Shown here in pieces: positions 33,601-40,012 of a stretch of 40,037 bases of DNA; positions within the stretch are counted from its first letter, which is position 1, and every line of letters starts with the position of its first letter. The stretch is from Caryophanales bacterium UBA743 (GTDB lineage: Bacteria > Bacillota_I > Bacilli_A > RFN20 > CAG-826), in NCBI GenBank assembly GCA_002297365.1, contig DBKT01000007.1, positions 1 to 40,037 of the forward strand. The letters run 5' to 3'. The notes under the pieces are model-generated. The model had not been told where the DNA came from, did not search any database, and saw only the letters and a program-made list of their open reading frames with translations. The translations under genes and the position numbers were made by a program.

Positions 33601-35344
33601 TCATTATTTATGCCCCAAATGCAAGCACTTCGAATGGGCTAACGATATGCCTGAATTCAAGACTTTGCGCTCTGGCTTCGATTTGCCCAAAAAGAAATGC
33701 CCTGAATGCGGAACGGAAATGTTACGCAATGGCCAATCCATTCCTTTTGAAACATTCTTAGGGTTTAAAGCGGACAAGGTTCCTGATATCGATCTAAATT
33801 TCCCCGCTGATTATCAACCTAAAGGCCATTTATATACTCGTGAGATTCTTTCCACTCCCGAAGAGAATGCGGCATACGCAAAAGGCGAATTCGTTCACTC
33901 GCCTCACGTTATTCGTGCTGGCACGATTGCAGCCGCCAAAGAAAAGAACGCCTTCGGTTATGTAAAAGGCTATTTTGAGCGTGTCTTAAATAAAGAAGTG
34001 GACAACACAACAAAAGCGTATTGTTCTTTCCTTGCCACCAAATGCATAGAAGTAAAGCGCACCACTGGCCAGCATCCAGGCGGAATCGTCGTTATTCCTG
34101 CGGATATGGATATTTTTGATTTCACCCCATTTCAGCACCCGGCAGACGATCCAAATGCGGAGTGGCTGACCACTCACTACGAATTCGCCTCGATGCACGA
34201 TTCCGTTTTGAAATTGGATGAACTAGGCCATGTCGATCCGGTTGCTTTGAGAATGCAATGCTATTTAACGGGAATTGATATTTCTGATGCCGCTGAAGCC
34301 ATTCCTCTTGATGATAAGAAGGTCCTTTCTTTGTTTGGCTCTCCAAAAGCGTTAAAACTTCATAGTAACCCCCTCGGTTTTAAGACCGGGGCGATCGCTT
34401 TGCCTGAATTCGGCACGAGTTTTGTCCAGGGGCTTTTGGAAGAAGCAAAGCCAAGCACTTTCAATGATTTACTCATCATTTCTGGTTTGAGCCATGGCAC
34501 AGACGTATGGAATAACAATGCCGAGGACATCATCGTCAAGCAAGGAAGAACCCTCAATGATGTTGTCGGATGCCGTGACGATATCATGAACTACTTAATT
34601 TCCATGGGTATGGATCCATCTATGTCTTTCCATATTATGGAAGATGTTCGACATGGTAAGGGAACGGGCGGAAATCCGGAATATGAGATTGAGATGAAGA
34701 AACGCAACATCCCTGATTGGTATCAAGAATCTCTTAAGAAGATTAAATACCTTTTCCCACGCGCCCATGCGGCTGCTTATGTTATTGGAGCCGTCCGCGT
34801 AGCTTGGTTCAAACTTTACCATCCACTTGAGTTCTATGCGACGTATTTCACTTGCCGCTGCGATAAATTTGACATTAAAGTCATGTCCGGTTCCCTGGAA
34901 AAAATCGTGAGCCGCATTCATGAAATTCAAGGAAATCCGGAAGCGTCTGATGTTGATCAGGAAGAACTCATTGCTGATACGGCAGCTTGTGAGATGGTCG
35001 ATAGGGGATACAAGATAGAGAACATTTCTTTAATGGAATCCGAAGCCTCTACATGGAAAGTTTGCAAGGAAAGAAATTCCGTTATTCCTCCATTTAAGGC
35101 TATTTCCGGATTCCCTGTGCTGGCTGCAGAGGGAATTGTTGCTGCTAGAAAAGAAGGAGGGGAATTCCTTTCCCAACAAGATCTTATGGACCGCGTTAAA
35201 TCCACCTTGAACGTCGAAGAAAGTAAGAAAGAAGGGAAGGATGTCTATTACTCAATCGGTGATTCTGCTTTGCAAGCCCTTGACGATCTTGGCGCGCTTA
35301 AAGGGCTAAGCAAAACGAACCAGATGTCTCTTTTCGATTTTTGA
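30665..35344 (+). CDS. polC: DNA polymerase III PolC (Gram-positive type alpha subunit)
   Basis: PolC is the Firmicutes replicase with built-in proofreading. Order of domains in the 1559 residues: N-terminal domain; a very acidic linker (about 155-225); an OB fold (about 235-350); a PHP domain beginning at V362 with HLHS at H365/H367; the inserted 3'-5' exonuclease with DFE at 464-466 (VFDFETTGI); the rest of PHP; a zinc finger with C983/C986 and C1012/C1015; and the polymerase catalytic core with D1041 and D1043 (VPDIDLNF). It ends with a helix-hairpin-helix and the clamp-binding QMSLFDF at the extreme C-terminus. It begins one base after the rseP stop, so is translationally coupled. Confidence 0.98.
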   Translation: MKNVKMQRFLASIGIENSGRYDMDFVAVQRVVGSNSIHMIIRKDSPWDNDLLEEFKEHLASIPYEYTLSFEYGLSPSFEDVDSLFQNWFFTSYHTLPFFQLMPGEGKTIFVLKPEVHDASFQAIVDDFSSYLKFLCYPFKLEITKESILPEKENKLEKKEETNETTLPEEKSEDMYENSSDSDEEDEESDYEPPEPDITEGDEKERLEDLRKAEQEYLDSIKAENEAREHKKIYVKGDYVKLDSIKDVYSTNASNVEIEGEIFGIDEKNPVRKTRKGTLMMAAAVGDWEFGAAVNIRLMESRSGLKAEDITQFSAKSIGTRVRVKGAIDKDFRTGQKQIYVHYIEKLPPLPLRDDLEETQRVELHLHSKFSAMDGLGDIANYLRLAIHWKMPALAITDHGVIQCFPAAEKAMDDINKDRKKKGLEPADIKLIHGCELYMFDRPKPVFNASSDKAIAAQTYCVFDFETTGISHTYDRPIEFGAVIVGPDGMAIKRIDRFIDPEIAITPGAMAINHITPEMLKGAPKMQEVIKEISEFIGDSVLVAHNAPFDVSFLNMMRASAGMPPISNLVVDTLPVAMFLFPEAGYLNEKSLANRLEIHDDSGVFHRADYDAEQLSKIWLSMIPLLQKKYKNPNISFNDLNNLPIDNQLFYRHPKTYHTCVLVKNEQGLKDLYRIISESETTYLSPQSGLNPPTPLCPREFLQENRSNLLLGSACFNGRVFEMAMNGTQKELEEEMEFYDYIEIQPKENYSWLIGMEEISEERLMDILKRIVQTARKLGKMVVATGDCHYVNPAEKITRDVYISAKGLGGSTHPLMRKRGNHPPFPNPDQHFRSTKEMLDSFRNWLPEEECQEYVVKNSRAIADMCAPMKVLKSKLYTPDANLPNSDIKLRKICYDNLRKTYGENPDPKVKARLDRELDGIISHGYAVTYYIAHLLVKHAIEDDQNPEHMGYFIGSRGSVGSSFAATMAGITEVNPLPPHYLCPKCKHFEWANDMPEFKTLRSGFDLPKKKCPECGTEMLRNGQSIPFETFLGFKADKVPDIDLNFPADYQPKGHLYTREILSTPEENAAYAKGEFVHSPHVIRAGTIAAAKEKNAFGYVKGYFERVLNKEVDNTTKAYCSFLATKCIEVKRTTGQHPGGIVVIPADMDIFDFTPFQHPADDPNAEWLTTHYEFASMHDSVLKLDELGHVDPVALRMQCYLTGIDISDAAEAIPLDDKKVLSLFGSPKALKLHSNPLGFKTGAIALPEFGTSFVQGLLEEAKPSTFNDLLIISGLSHGTDVWNNNAEDIIVKQGRTLNDVVGCRDDIMNYLISMGMDPSMSFHIMEDVRHGKGTGGNPEYEIEMKKRNIPDWYQESLKKIKYLFPRAHAAAYVIGAVRVAWFKLYHPLEFYATYFTCRCDKFDIKVMSGSLEKIVSRIHEIQGNPEASDVDQEELIADTAACEMVDRGYKIENISLMESEASTWKVCKERNSVIPPFKAISGFPVLAAEGIVAARKEGGEFLSQQDLMDRVKSTLNVEESKKEGKDVYYSIGDSALQALDDLGALKGLSKTNQMSLFDF

Positions 35345-35346
35345 GT

Positions 35347-35352
35347 TATAAT
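35347..35352 (+). promoter_or_regulatory. Possible -10 box of tRNA-Pro
   Basis: A TATAAT lies immediately after the polC stop, 26 bases before the tRNA. No -35 is apparent. A short 6-base-pair hairpin (TGCGCT / AGCGCA, 35359-35375) lies between box and tRNA but has only three T after it, so read-through from polC is possible. Confidence 0.4.
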
Positions 35353-35378
35353 ATCACTTGCGCTTCTAGAGCGCATTT

Positions 35379-35455
35379 CGGGACGTAGCACAGCTTGGTA
35401 GTGCGTCTGGTTCGGGACCAGAAGGTCGTGGGTTCGAATCCCATCGTTCCGACCA
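35379..35455 (+). tRNA. tRNA-Pro (anticodon CGG)
   Basis: The 77-base cloverleaf is complete. The acceptor CGGGACG pairs with CGTTCCG (one G-T), the D arm is GCAC...GTGC, the anticodon stem is TCTGG/CCAGA with loop TTCGGGA (anticodon CGG, codon CCG), and the T arm is GTGGG/CCCAT with TTCGAAT. The CCA end is encoded. Confidence 0.95.
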
Positions 35456-35461
35456 TTTTTG

Positions 35462-35494
35462 AAAGTGTGTCTGCCTATCAGAGGCACTTTTTTC
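35462..35494 (+). terminator. Terminator after polC/tRNA-Pro
   Basis: An interrupted stem of about 12 base pairs (35462-35473 with 35479-35490, one G-G mismatch) is followed by a T run (35488-35493). Confidence 0.85.
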
Positions 35495-35521
35495 TTTAAA
35501 AATAGAGGCATTTTGCACAAA

Positions 35522-35533
35522 AGTTTATAAACT
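35522..35533 (+). promoter_or_regulatory. Palindrome containing the tag -10 box
   Basis: The perfect 12-base palindrome AGTTTATAAACT contains the -10-like TATAAA (35526-35531). The tag ATG at 35540 lies eight bases after the box, a leaderless arrangement. The symmetry makes it a candidate operator. Confidence 0.45.
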
Positions 35534-35539
35534 ATCACT

Positions 35540-36100
35540 ATGGGACAAATTAAAAAAAGGTGCTCATGGTGCAATTCAAATAATCCTCTTTACGTGGAAT
35601 ATCACGATCATGAATGGGGAAAAACAAATTTGGATGAGGGGCATCTATTTGAAATGCTGCTTTTGGAATCCTTTGAAACGGGTCTGTCCTGGGAATGTAT
35701 CTTGAATAAAAGAGAGAGCTTCCGCAACGCTTTTTCTAATTTCAACCCTCATATAATTTCTCTCTATTCACAAAAAGACGTCATACGTCTATTTAGCGAA
35801 AAAGGAATCGTTCGCAATCGCTTGAAAATCCTAGCTGCTATCTCCAACGCTAAAATCTTTCTTCAAATCGAAAAAGAGTACGGCTCCTTCAAGGAATATC
35901 TTCTCTCTTTCACGAAAGGGGCAATCTTTTATGAATATGGAAAAACAAGAGGCCCATTGGCGAATCTTCTCTCTAAAGACCTTCAGAAAAAGGGGATGAA
36001 ATTCGTAGGTCCGACTGTGATATATTCTTATTTGCAAGCCATTGGGATTATCCATTCCCATGAAAAGGACTGCTATCTGCATGAAGGAGAAAGAAAATGA
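35540..36100 (+). CDS. tag: DNA-3-methyladenine glycosylase I
   Basis: Tag excises 3-methyladenine from alkylated DNA as the first step of base excision repair. The 186-residue protein follows the E. coli Tag pattern closely: CSWCNSNNPLYVEYHDHEWG, LFEMLLLESFETGLSW, LFSEKGIVRNRLKI, and the C-terminal KKGMKFVGPTVIYSYLQAIG. Zinc ligands appear conserved: C8 at the N-terminus, the YHDHEWG histidine, and the C-terminal HSHEKDC. It overlaps the next gene by four bases (ATGA). No Shine-Dalgarno sequence precedes it. Confidence 0.95.
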   Translation: MGQIKKRCSWCNSNNPLYVEYHDHEWGKTNLDEGHLFEMLLLESFETGLSWECILNKRESFRNAFSNFNPHIISLYSQKDVIRLFSEKGIVRNRLKILAAISNAKIFLQIEKEYGSFKEYLLSFTKGAIFYEYGKTRGPLANLLSKDLQKKGMKFVGPTVIYSYLQAIGIIHSHEKDCYLHEGERK

Positions 36101-36612
36101 AAGAAATCTCTTACAAAGAACTTGAAATCAATCCGGTTACCTTATTTGCTGATTCGTGGGGTGAGCTTGTCACGGGAAAGAAAGGAGATAAGGCGAACGC
36201 AATGACGATTTCCTGGGGACAAATCGGTTCTTTATGGGGTCATTCTTCGGGAATGCCTGTAATAACGATCTTTGTAAGGCCCCAACGTTTTAGCAAAATC
36301 CTTCTTGATAAAGAAGAATATTTCACCGTTTGTTTCTTTGACAAAAAATTCAAAAAAGAACTCACTTATCTTGGCACTCATAGTGGCAAAGATGAAGACA
36401 AGATTCAGAAGGTTGGTTTTACCTCAACTTCTTTTGAGAATTACTCCTATATCAATGAGGCAAATTTAGTCTTTGTGTGTCGCAAGCTTTATAGACAAAC
36501 AATGAAAGAAGAGTGTTTCTTGGATTCGAATGTGCGGGAAGACTCTTATCCCCATAAAGATTTTCATGATTTTTATATTGCCAAAATCGAAAAGGTTTTT
36601 ATAAAGGAATAG
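36097..36612 (+). CDS. Flavin reductase-like (FMN-binding split barrel) protein
   Basis: This 171-residue protein looks like the flavin reductase-like split-barrel family: an early NAMTISWGQIGSLWG segment after a PVTLFADSW opening, then PVITIFVRPQRFSKILL, EYFTVCFFD, and YLGTHSGKDEDKIQKVGFT. Such proteins bind FMN and often act as NAD(P)H:flavin oxidoreductases; the substrate is unknown. AAGGAG seven bases before the ATG lies inside tag, and the four-base overlap makes tag and this gene an operon. No clear terminator follows before the tRNA-Arg. Confidence 0.85.
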   Translation: MKEISYKELEINPVTLFADSWGELVTGKKGDKANAMTISWGQIGSLWGHSSGMPVITIFVRPQRFSKILLDKEEYFTVCFFDKKFKKELTYLGTHSGKDEDKIQKVGFTSTSFENYSYINEANLVFVCRKLYRQTMKEECFLDSNVREDSYPHKDFHDFYIAKIEKVFIKE

Positions 36613-36647
36613 AAGCTTATTCTTATTGGTGGTAACATTGTTTTGCT

Positions 36648-36724
<77 letters not shown>

Positions 36725-36731
36725 ACGAACG

Positions 36732-36754
36732 AAAAAGCTTTTTAAAGCTTTTTT
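36732..36754 (+). terminator. Terminator after tRNA-Arg
   Basis: A 10-base-pair stem AAAAAGCTTT / AAAGCTTTTT with a 2-base loop continues into a T-rich tail (to 36760). The stem is mostly A-T pairs. Confidence 0.75.
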
Positions 36755-37040
36755 CTTTTTAAGCCAAAAAAGACATGAGACGTGTATGATTTCTTAAAAA
36801 ATAAAGCGACTCCTGCGTGAATGAAACAGTTTTATTTAAAAAAGAGGCGATACCTGTCGTATTTATTTGACAATGTGATTACATGGCTCTATTCTTTTCT
36901 TATCAGAGACATGCTTTTCAATCACAATAAGAATGCTTTCTGGTGTAGGAACATTTCTTTTCCTCGGGAAATAGCCCTACGTCCCTCATTCTTTTGCAAG
37001 AGGGATAAAAAATAGGGGATACATGTAGGAGAATTTAAAC
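36755..37040 (+). other. Intergenic region upstream of the 4-TM protein
   Basis: No convincing gene is present. A 64-codon frame at 36821-37015 has no ribosome binding site and an unremarkable sequence. The region holds a promoter (36867-36895) and a leader of about 140 bases in which TCCCTC (36982-36987) can pair with GAGGGA (37000-37005), and CCTAC (36976-36980) can pair with GTAGG (37025-37029) at the ribosome binding site. Confidence 0.5.
36867..36895 (+). promoter_or_regulatory. Promoter of the 4-TM protein gene
   Basis: Consensus TTGACA (36867-36872) and TATTCT (36890-36895) are 17 bases apart. The same -35/-10 pair with identical spacing occurs before tRNA-Ala (38354-38382). Confidence 0.55.
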
Positions 37041-38291
37041 ATGAAAGAAAAAAAGAACATGACTCCTGTGGTGGTAATCATCATCGCATCAGTCCTCCTC
37101 CTCTTAGCGGGCTTGCTCGTTGGCATTGGCGGATTAGTCGATTGGATTCCTGCTGGCAATGGAGAACTTCCTTACGGCGTTCGTGCCAGCATCGATGTTT
37201 ATGGCAGTGTTTTTGTTGGCGATTTTAGCTCTAAGTGGTCATTCGTCGTTTTATTCGTCGACACCGTCGTTTTGATTGGCCTTATTGCTTCTATCGTACT
37301 GATGATTCGTAAAAAGCATCCACAAGTTATCTATTGTGCGGTTGCCATCTCTCTAGGGATTGCTTATCTTCCGTATTTGGGAATTCTCGTTCAGCGTTTA
37401 ACTGTTTCTGGCCACGCTGACGTCGGAAACCTTTGGCTTATCCTGATTTCATTCTGGCTTGATTTGATCGGCATCCTGTTAATGAGTGTTGGTTCTTACA
37501 TTCTAATCAAAGCTAAAAAAGAAGCAGAAGCACAACCAGCCGCTCAGCAAGAAGCTTTAAGCGAAGATCAAGTCCGCACCCTTGCTCGCGAGGAAATTGA
37601 AAATTACGAAGCTTCTAAACAACCAGCAGGCGCTCTTAGCGAAGAAGATGTCAACAAGATTGCCGATGATGTCTCGAATAAAGTTGCCAAAACTGTTGCG
37701 GAAGACGTTTCAAATAACGCTTTAAGGGAACACGTTGCAGAGTTCCATGCTCAACAAGAGGAAACGCCTCTTCCAAAGGAGGAAGAGCCTGTCGTTGAGA
37801 TGAAACCTGAATCCAAAGAGGAACAACCTGTGGTGGAAACGAAAACCGCAGAAGTTCAAAAAGACCCTTTTGCGGCCTTGCGAAATAAACGCCGCGCTTC
37901 CTTTGAAACCCGTTTAAAGAACGCTGATTTCGATTTACGCCATAAGTACTATGATTTACGCGATCATATCAAGTCTTATGGTTTAAACAATCGTCTTTCT
38001 ATTCCTGGAGACACTTTTTCCGCCCATCGTAAGAGATATGTTTTTATGACTATTAATGGCAAACATTTAAGGGTTTATTTTGCCGTCAATCCAGATGAGT
38101 ACAAGGATACTCCAATCCCAGTAGAACGTACCGAAACAAAGAAATACGAAGACTTGCCTCTCCAATTCAAGGTTCGCTCCGATCTTTCTTTCCGTCGTGC
38201 CATCAAGATTATTGACGACATGTTGACAAAGGAAGGCTACACAAGAGAAGACAAACCGGTAAAGAACACGCAAAATCCAGAAGGAAAATAA
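37041..38291 (+). CDS. Four-TM membrane protein with cytosolic coiled region and conserved C-terminal domain
   Basis: This 416-residue protein is of unknown function. Four membrane segments lie at about residues 9-33, 66-89, 96-117 and 131-157. A long acidic, probably helical region follows (LSEDQVRTLAREEIENYE, ADDVSNKVAKTVAEDVSNNALREH, repeated P/E-rich EEEPVVE units). The C-terminal domain (about 274-400) has FETRLKNADFDLRHKYYDLRD, YVFMTINGKHLRVYFAVNPDEY and FKVRSDLSFRRAIKIIDDML. From memory, this last block resembles an uncharacterised domain frequent in Firmicutes, typically reading 'GKTL-LYLALDP...K-KS-R-LKYA--LI'; I cannot confirm it here. TAGGAG lies about eight bases before the ATG. 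It is a single-gene unit with its own terminator. Confidence 0.85.
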   Translation: MKEKKNMTPVVVIIIASVLLLLAGLLVGIGGLVDWIPAGNGELPYGVRASIDVYGSVFVGDFSSKWSFVVLFVDTVVLIGLIASIVLMIRKKHPQVIYCAVAISLGIAYLPYLGILVQRLTVSGHADVGNLWLILISFWLDLIGILLMSVGSYILIKAKKEAEAQPAAQQEALSEDQVRTLAREEIENYEASKQPAGALSEEDVNKIADDVSNKVAKTVAEDVSNNALREHVAEFHAQQEETPLPKEEEPVVEMKPESKEEQPVVETKTAEVQKDPFAALRNKRRASFETRLKNADFDLRHKYYDLRDHIKSYGLNNRLSIPGDTFSAHRKRYVFMTINGKHLRVYFAVNPDEYKDTPIPVERTETKKYEDLPLQFKVRSDLSFRRAIKIIDDMLTKEGYTREDKPVKNTQNPEGK

Positions 38292-38307
38292 TCTAGATTT
38301 GCTGCAT

Positions 38308-38331
38308 AGGGCTCAGAAATGAGCCCTTTTC
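38308..38331 (+). terminator. Terminator after the 4-TM protein gene
   Basis: The stem AGGGCTC / GAGCCCT with a 6-base loop is followed by four T and CTTAT. Confidence 0.88.
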
Positions 38332-38353
38332 TTATATTCCAAGCGATAAAATA

Positions 38354-38382
38354 TTGACACAAGTTAAAAACCTTATTATTCT
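38354..38382 (+). promoter_or_regulatory. Promoter of tRNA-Ala
   Basis: TTGACA (38354-38359) and TATTCT (38377-38382) are 17 bases apart, with transcription starting about 20 bases before the tRNA. Confidence 0.7.
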
Positions 38383-38409
38383 TAATAACGCGCTTAAAAG
38401 AGTGCGAAC

Positions 38410-38485
38410 GGGTCATTAGCTCAGCTGGGAGAGCGCCTCCATGGCATGGAGGAGGTCATCGGTTCGATCCCGATATGATCCACCA
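38410..38485 (+). tRNA. tRNA-Ala (anticodon GGC)
   Basis: The 76-base cloverleaf has acceptor GGGTCAT/ATGATCC, the conserved AGCTCAGCTGGGAGAGC D arm, anticodon stem CCTCC/GGAGG with loop ATGGCAT (anticodon GGC, codon GCC) and T loop TTCGATC. The CCA end is encoded. Confidence 0.96.
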
Positions 38486-38497
38486 AAATGAATTTTG

Positions 38498-38520
38498 CGG
38501 GTCAAAACGACCCGTTTTTT
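38498..38520 (+). terminator. Terminator after tRNA-Ala
   Basis: The stem CGGGTC / GACCCG with loop AAAAC is followed by six T. Confidence 0.88.
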
Positions 38521-38569
38521 GTTCTATTGGCCGTTTTTTAAAGCAAAATTAACGAAATGGTTCAACTTA

Positions 38570-38659
38570 ATAAGGATCCAATGCGGGTTTTTAGAGAGAT
38601 CTAGAAAGATCCTGAGTTCGTTTTAAGAACATGTTAAATTAGGAAAATTTGATCCTTAT
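38570..38659. repeat. Inverted repeat pair next to the IS element
   Basis: ATAAGGATC (38570-38578) is repeated inverted as GATCCTTAT (38651-38659), 72 bases apart, the second copy ending one base before the predicted IS left end. The A+T-rich stretch between has no gene. Function unknown; it could be part of the insertion target region. Confidence 0.35.
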
Positions 38660-38660
38660 A

Positions 38661-38685
38661 GAGAGTTGCAAGAATTTTGTGTAAT
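38661..38685 (+). repeat. Left terminal inverted repeat of the IS256 element
   Basis: It opens with GAGAGTTGC and ends with TTTGTGTAAT (38676-38685). It pairs with 40013-40037 at 20 of 25 positions; mismatches are all in the outer 15 bases. Confidence 0.75.
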
Positions 38686-38711
38686 ACATAAACCGCATTG
38701 CCCGGAGGTTC

Positions 38712-39911
38712 TTATCCGTTGAACCCCATCGACCGTTTCTCCTCCTCGCTCAGATCGAGCGTGAATCTGGCGGGCCTGGCGCCCCGGTTGTAGTCTTCAT
38801 AGACCTTCGCGAGGACGATGAGCGCCGAATCCTCCGAGTTGTACTGGATCCTCGCCCTCGTCTTCCTTTTCGCGATGGAATTGAGGGATTCGGCCGCGTT
38901 GGACGTGTATATGGCCCTCCGCATCGGCTCCGGGAACTCGTAGAAGCGGAACATCGAATCCTGCTTCTCGACCAGGGAGAGGACCAATCTCGGGTATGGC
39001 TTGGACCATTTCGACGCGAATTCGGCGAAGGCCTCGTCGCATTCCTTCCTGGAGCCCTTGGAATAGACGCCCCTGAAATCGTCCATTACGGGCTTCCTGT
39101 CGCGGATCCTGACCGACTTGGATATGCTCCTCTGGACGTGGACCAGGCAAAGCTGGCTCTTCGCCGAAGGGAACGATTTCGCGATGGCCTCCGGCAAGCC
39201 GCGCAGGCCGTCCGTGACGAAGAGCTTGGGGCTCCCGATGCCCCTTTCCTTGAGGGATTCCAGGAAATCGGACCAATTGCCGGCCCCCTCTTGCGGGACG
39301 GCGCGGAAGTCCAAAACCTGCCGCCTCCCATCCCTCGTCACGCCTATTGCCACCTCGATGCATTCCTTCGACACCGACGAGCCTTTCCCATAGCCTCTCT
39401 TCAGCGGGACGTAGGTGCCGTCCATGAAGACGACGACGCATTCGGGCAGGGCCCTTCCGCGGAACTCCTCGGCCCCCTTGGCCAATCCGGACACGAGCTT
39501 CCTTATCGATTCCCTCGAAAGCTCGGTGGAGGAGTCGGCGAGGAGGTGCTCGCCTATCTCGCTGAGCGTGAGCCCATCCAGGTAGAGCCTCTGGACGAGG
39601 TATTCGAGGTCGCCCGTCGACCTTTGGTAAGGCTCAAGCATCATGGTTTTGAAGAGGGAGAGCCGATCCCTCGGGACGCGGATGGAAAGCGGGCCGAACC
39701 GGCTCTTCAGGACTCTCTCGTAATAGCCGTTCCTGTAGATTCTCCCGCCCCTTTCCGAGGATGCCTCGAGGAGGAAGTCCTCGATCTCGCCCTCGAGCGC
39801 CTCGTTGAAGGCCCTCTCAAGCTCGGCCCTTACGAAGGAGTTCAGGTCCTCTTTGACGATCGAGGCGGCTTCTTCGGCCGTCATGGATGAAAATAGTTGT
39901 ATAATGGACAT
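38712..39911 (-). CDS. IS256-family transposase
   Basis: This 399-residue DDE transposase of the IS256/Mutator group appears intact. The catalytic residues are visible: D164 (VVFMDGTYVPL), D234 (FVTDGLRGLP) and E341 (YTSNAAESLN), with the family C/H motif C255-x2-H258 (QLCLVHVQR). The N-terminal part has GRIYRNGYYERVLKSRFGPLSIRVPRDR-type sequence for DNA binding. AGGAG ten bases upstream of the ATG is the ribosome binding site. Codon choice strongly favours G/C endings, unlike every neighbouring gene, which points to recent arrival from a GC-rich donor. Confidence 0.96.
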   Translation of the reverse strand: MSIIQLFSSMTAEEAASIVKEDLNSFVRAELERAFNEALEGEIEDFLLEASSERGGRIYRNGYYERVLKSRFGPLSIRVPRDRLSLFKTMMLEPYQRSTGDLEYLVQRLYLDGLTLSEIGEHLLADSSTELSRESIRKLVSGLAKGAEEFRGRALPECVVVFMDGTYVPLKRGYGKGSSVSKECIEVAIGVTRDGRRQVLDFRAVPQEGAGNWSDFLESLKERGIGSPKLFVTDGLRGLPEAIAKSFPSAKSQLCLVHVQRSISKSVRIRDRKPVMDDFRGVYSKGSRKECDEAFAEFASKWSKPYPRLVLSLVEKQDSMFRFYEFPEPMRRAIYTSNAAESLNSIAKRKTRARIQYNSEDSALIVLAKVYEDYNRGARPARFTLDLSEEEKRSMGFNG

Positions 39912-39973
39912 GGCTGCTTAGCTCCTTTCAATCGTTTGTAAGCAAAACAATTATAAGGGCTATGCGGCTTTTT

Positions 39974-39997
39974 TTGCTTGCCGGGCCCGGCAAGCAA
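39974..39997. repeat. Perfect 24-base GC-rich palindrome inside the IS end
   Basis: A fully symmetric sequence centred on CCGGGCCCGG, flanked by TTGCTTG and CAAGCAA, lies between the right inverted repeat and the transposase. A T run precedes it on the plus strand; none follows in either direction, so it is not a standard terminator. It could form a cruciform or RNA hairpin that limits outside transcription into the transposase gene. Confidence 0.7.
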
Positions 39998-40012
39998 TGG
40001 CAATCATGCCAA

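Noticed and set aside
36821..37015. 64-codon open frame between tRNA-Arg and the 4-TM protein
   Set aside because: No ribosome binding site, overlaps the promoter candidate at 36867-36895, and the composition is unlike a real protein.
38668..38675. Target-site duplication for a shorter IS bounded only by the TTTGTGTAAT repeats
   Set aside because: The 8 bases outside the two repeats (GCAAGAAT and CTTATTGT) differ. Aligning outward gave a longer 25-base repeat, so these bases are part of the element.
39138..39890. Long open frame of 250 codons on the plus strand opposite the transposase
   Set aside because: It is a mirror of the GC-rich transposase gene; stop codons are rare in such sequence. 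It has no start signal or recognisable domain. The 214-codon frame at 38797-39441 is rejected for the same reason.
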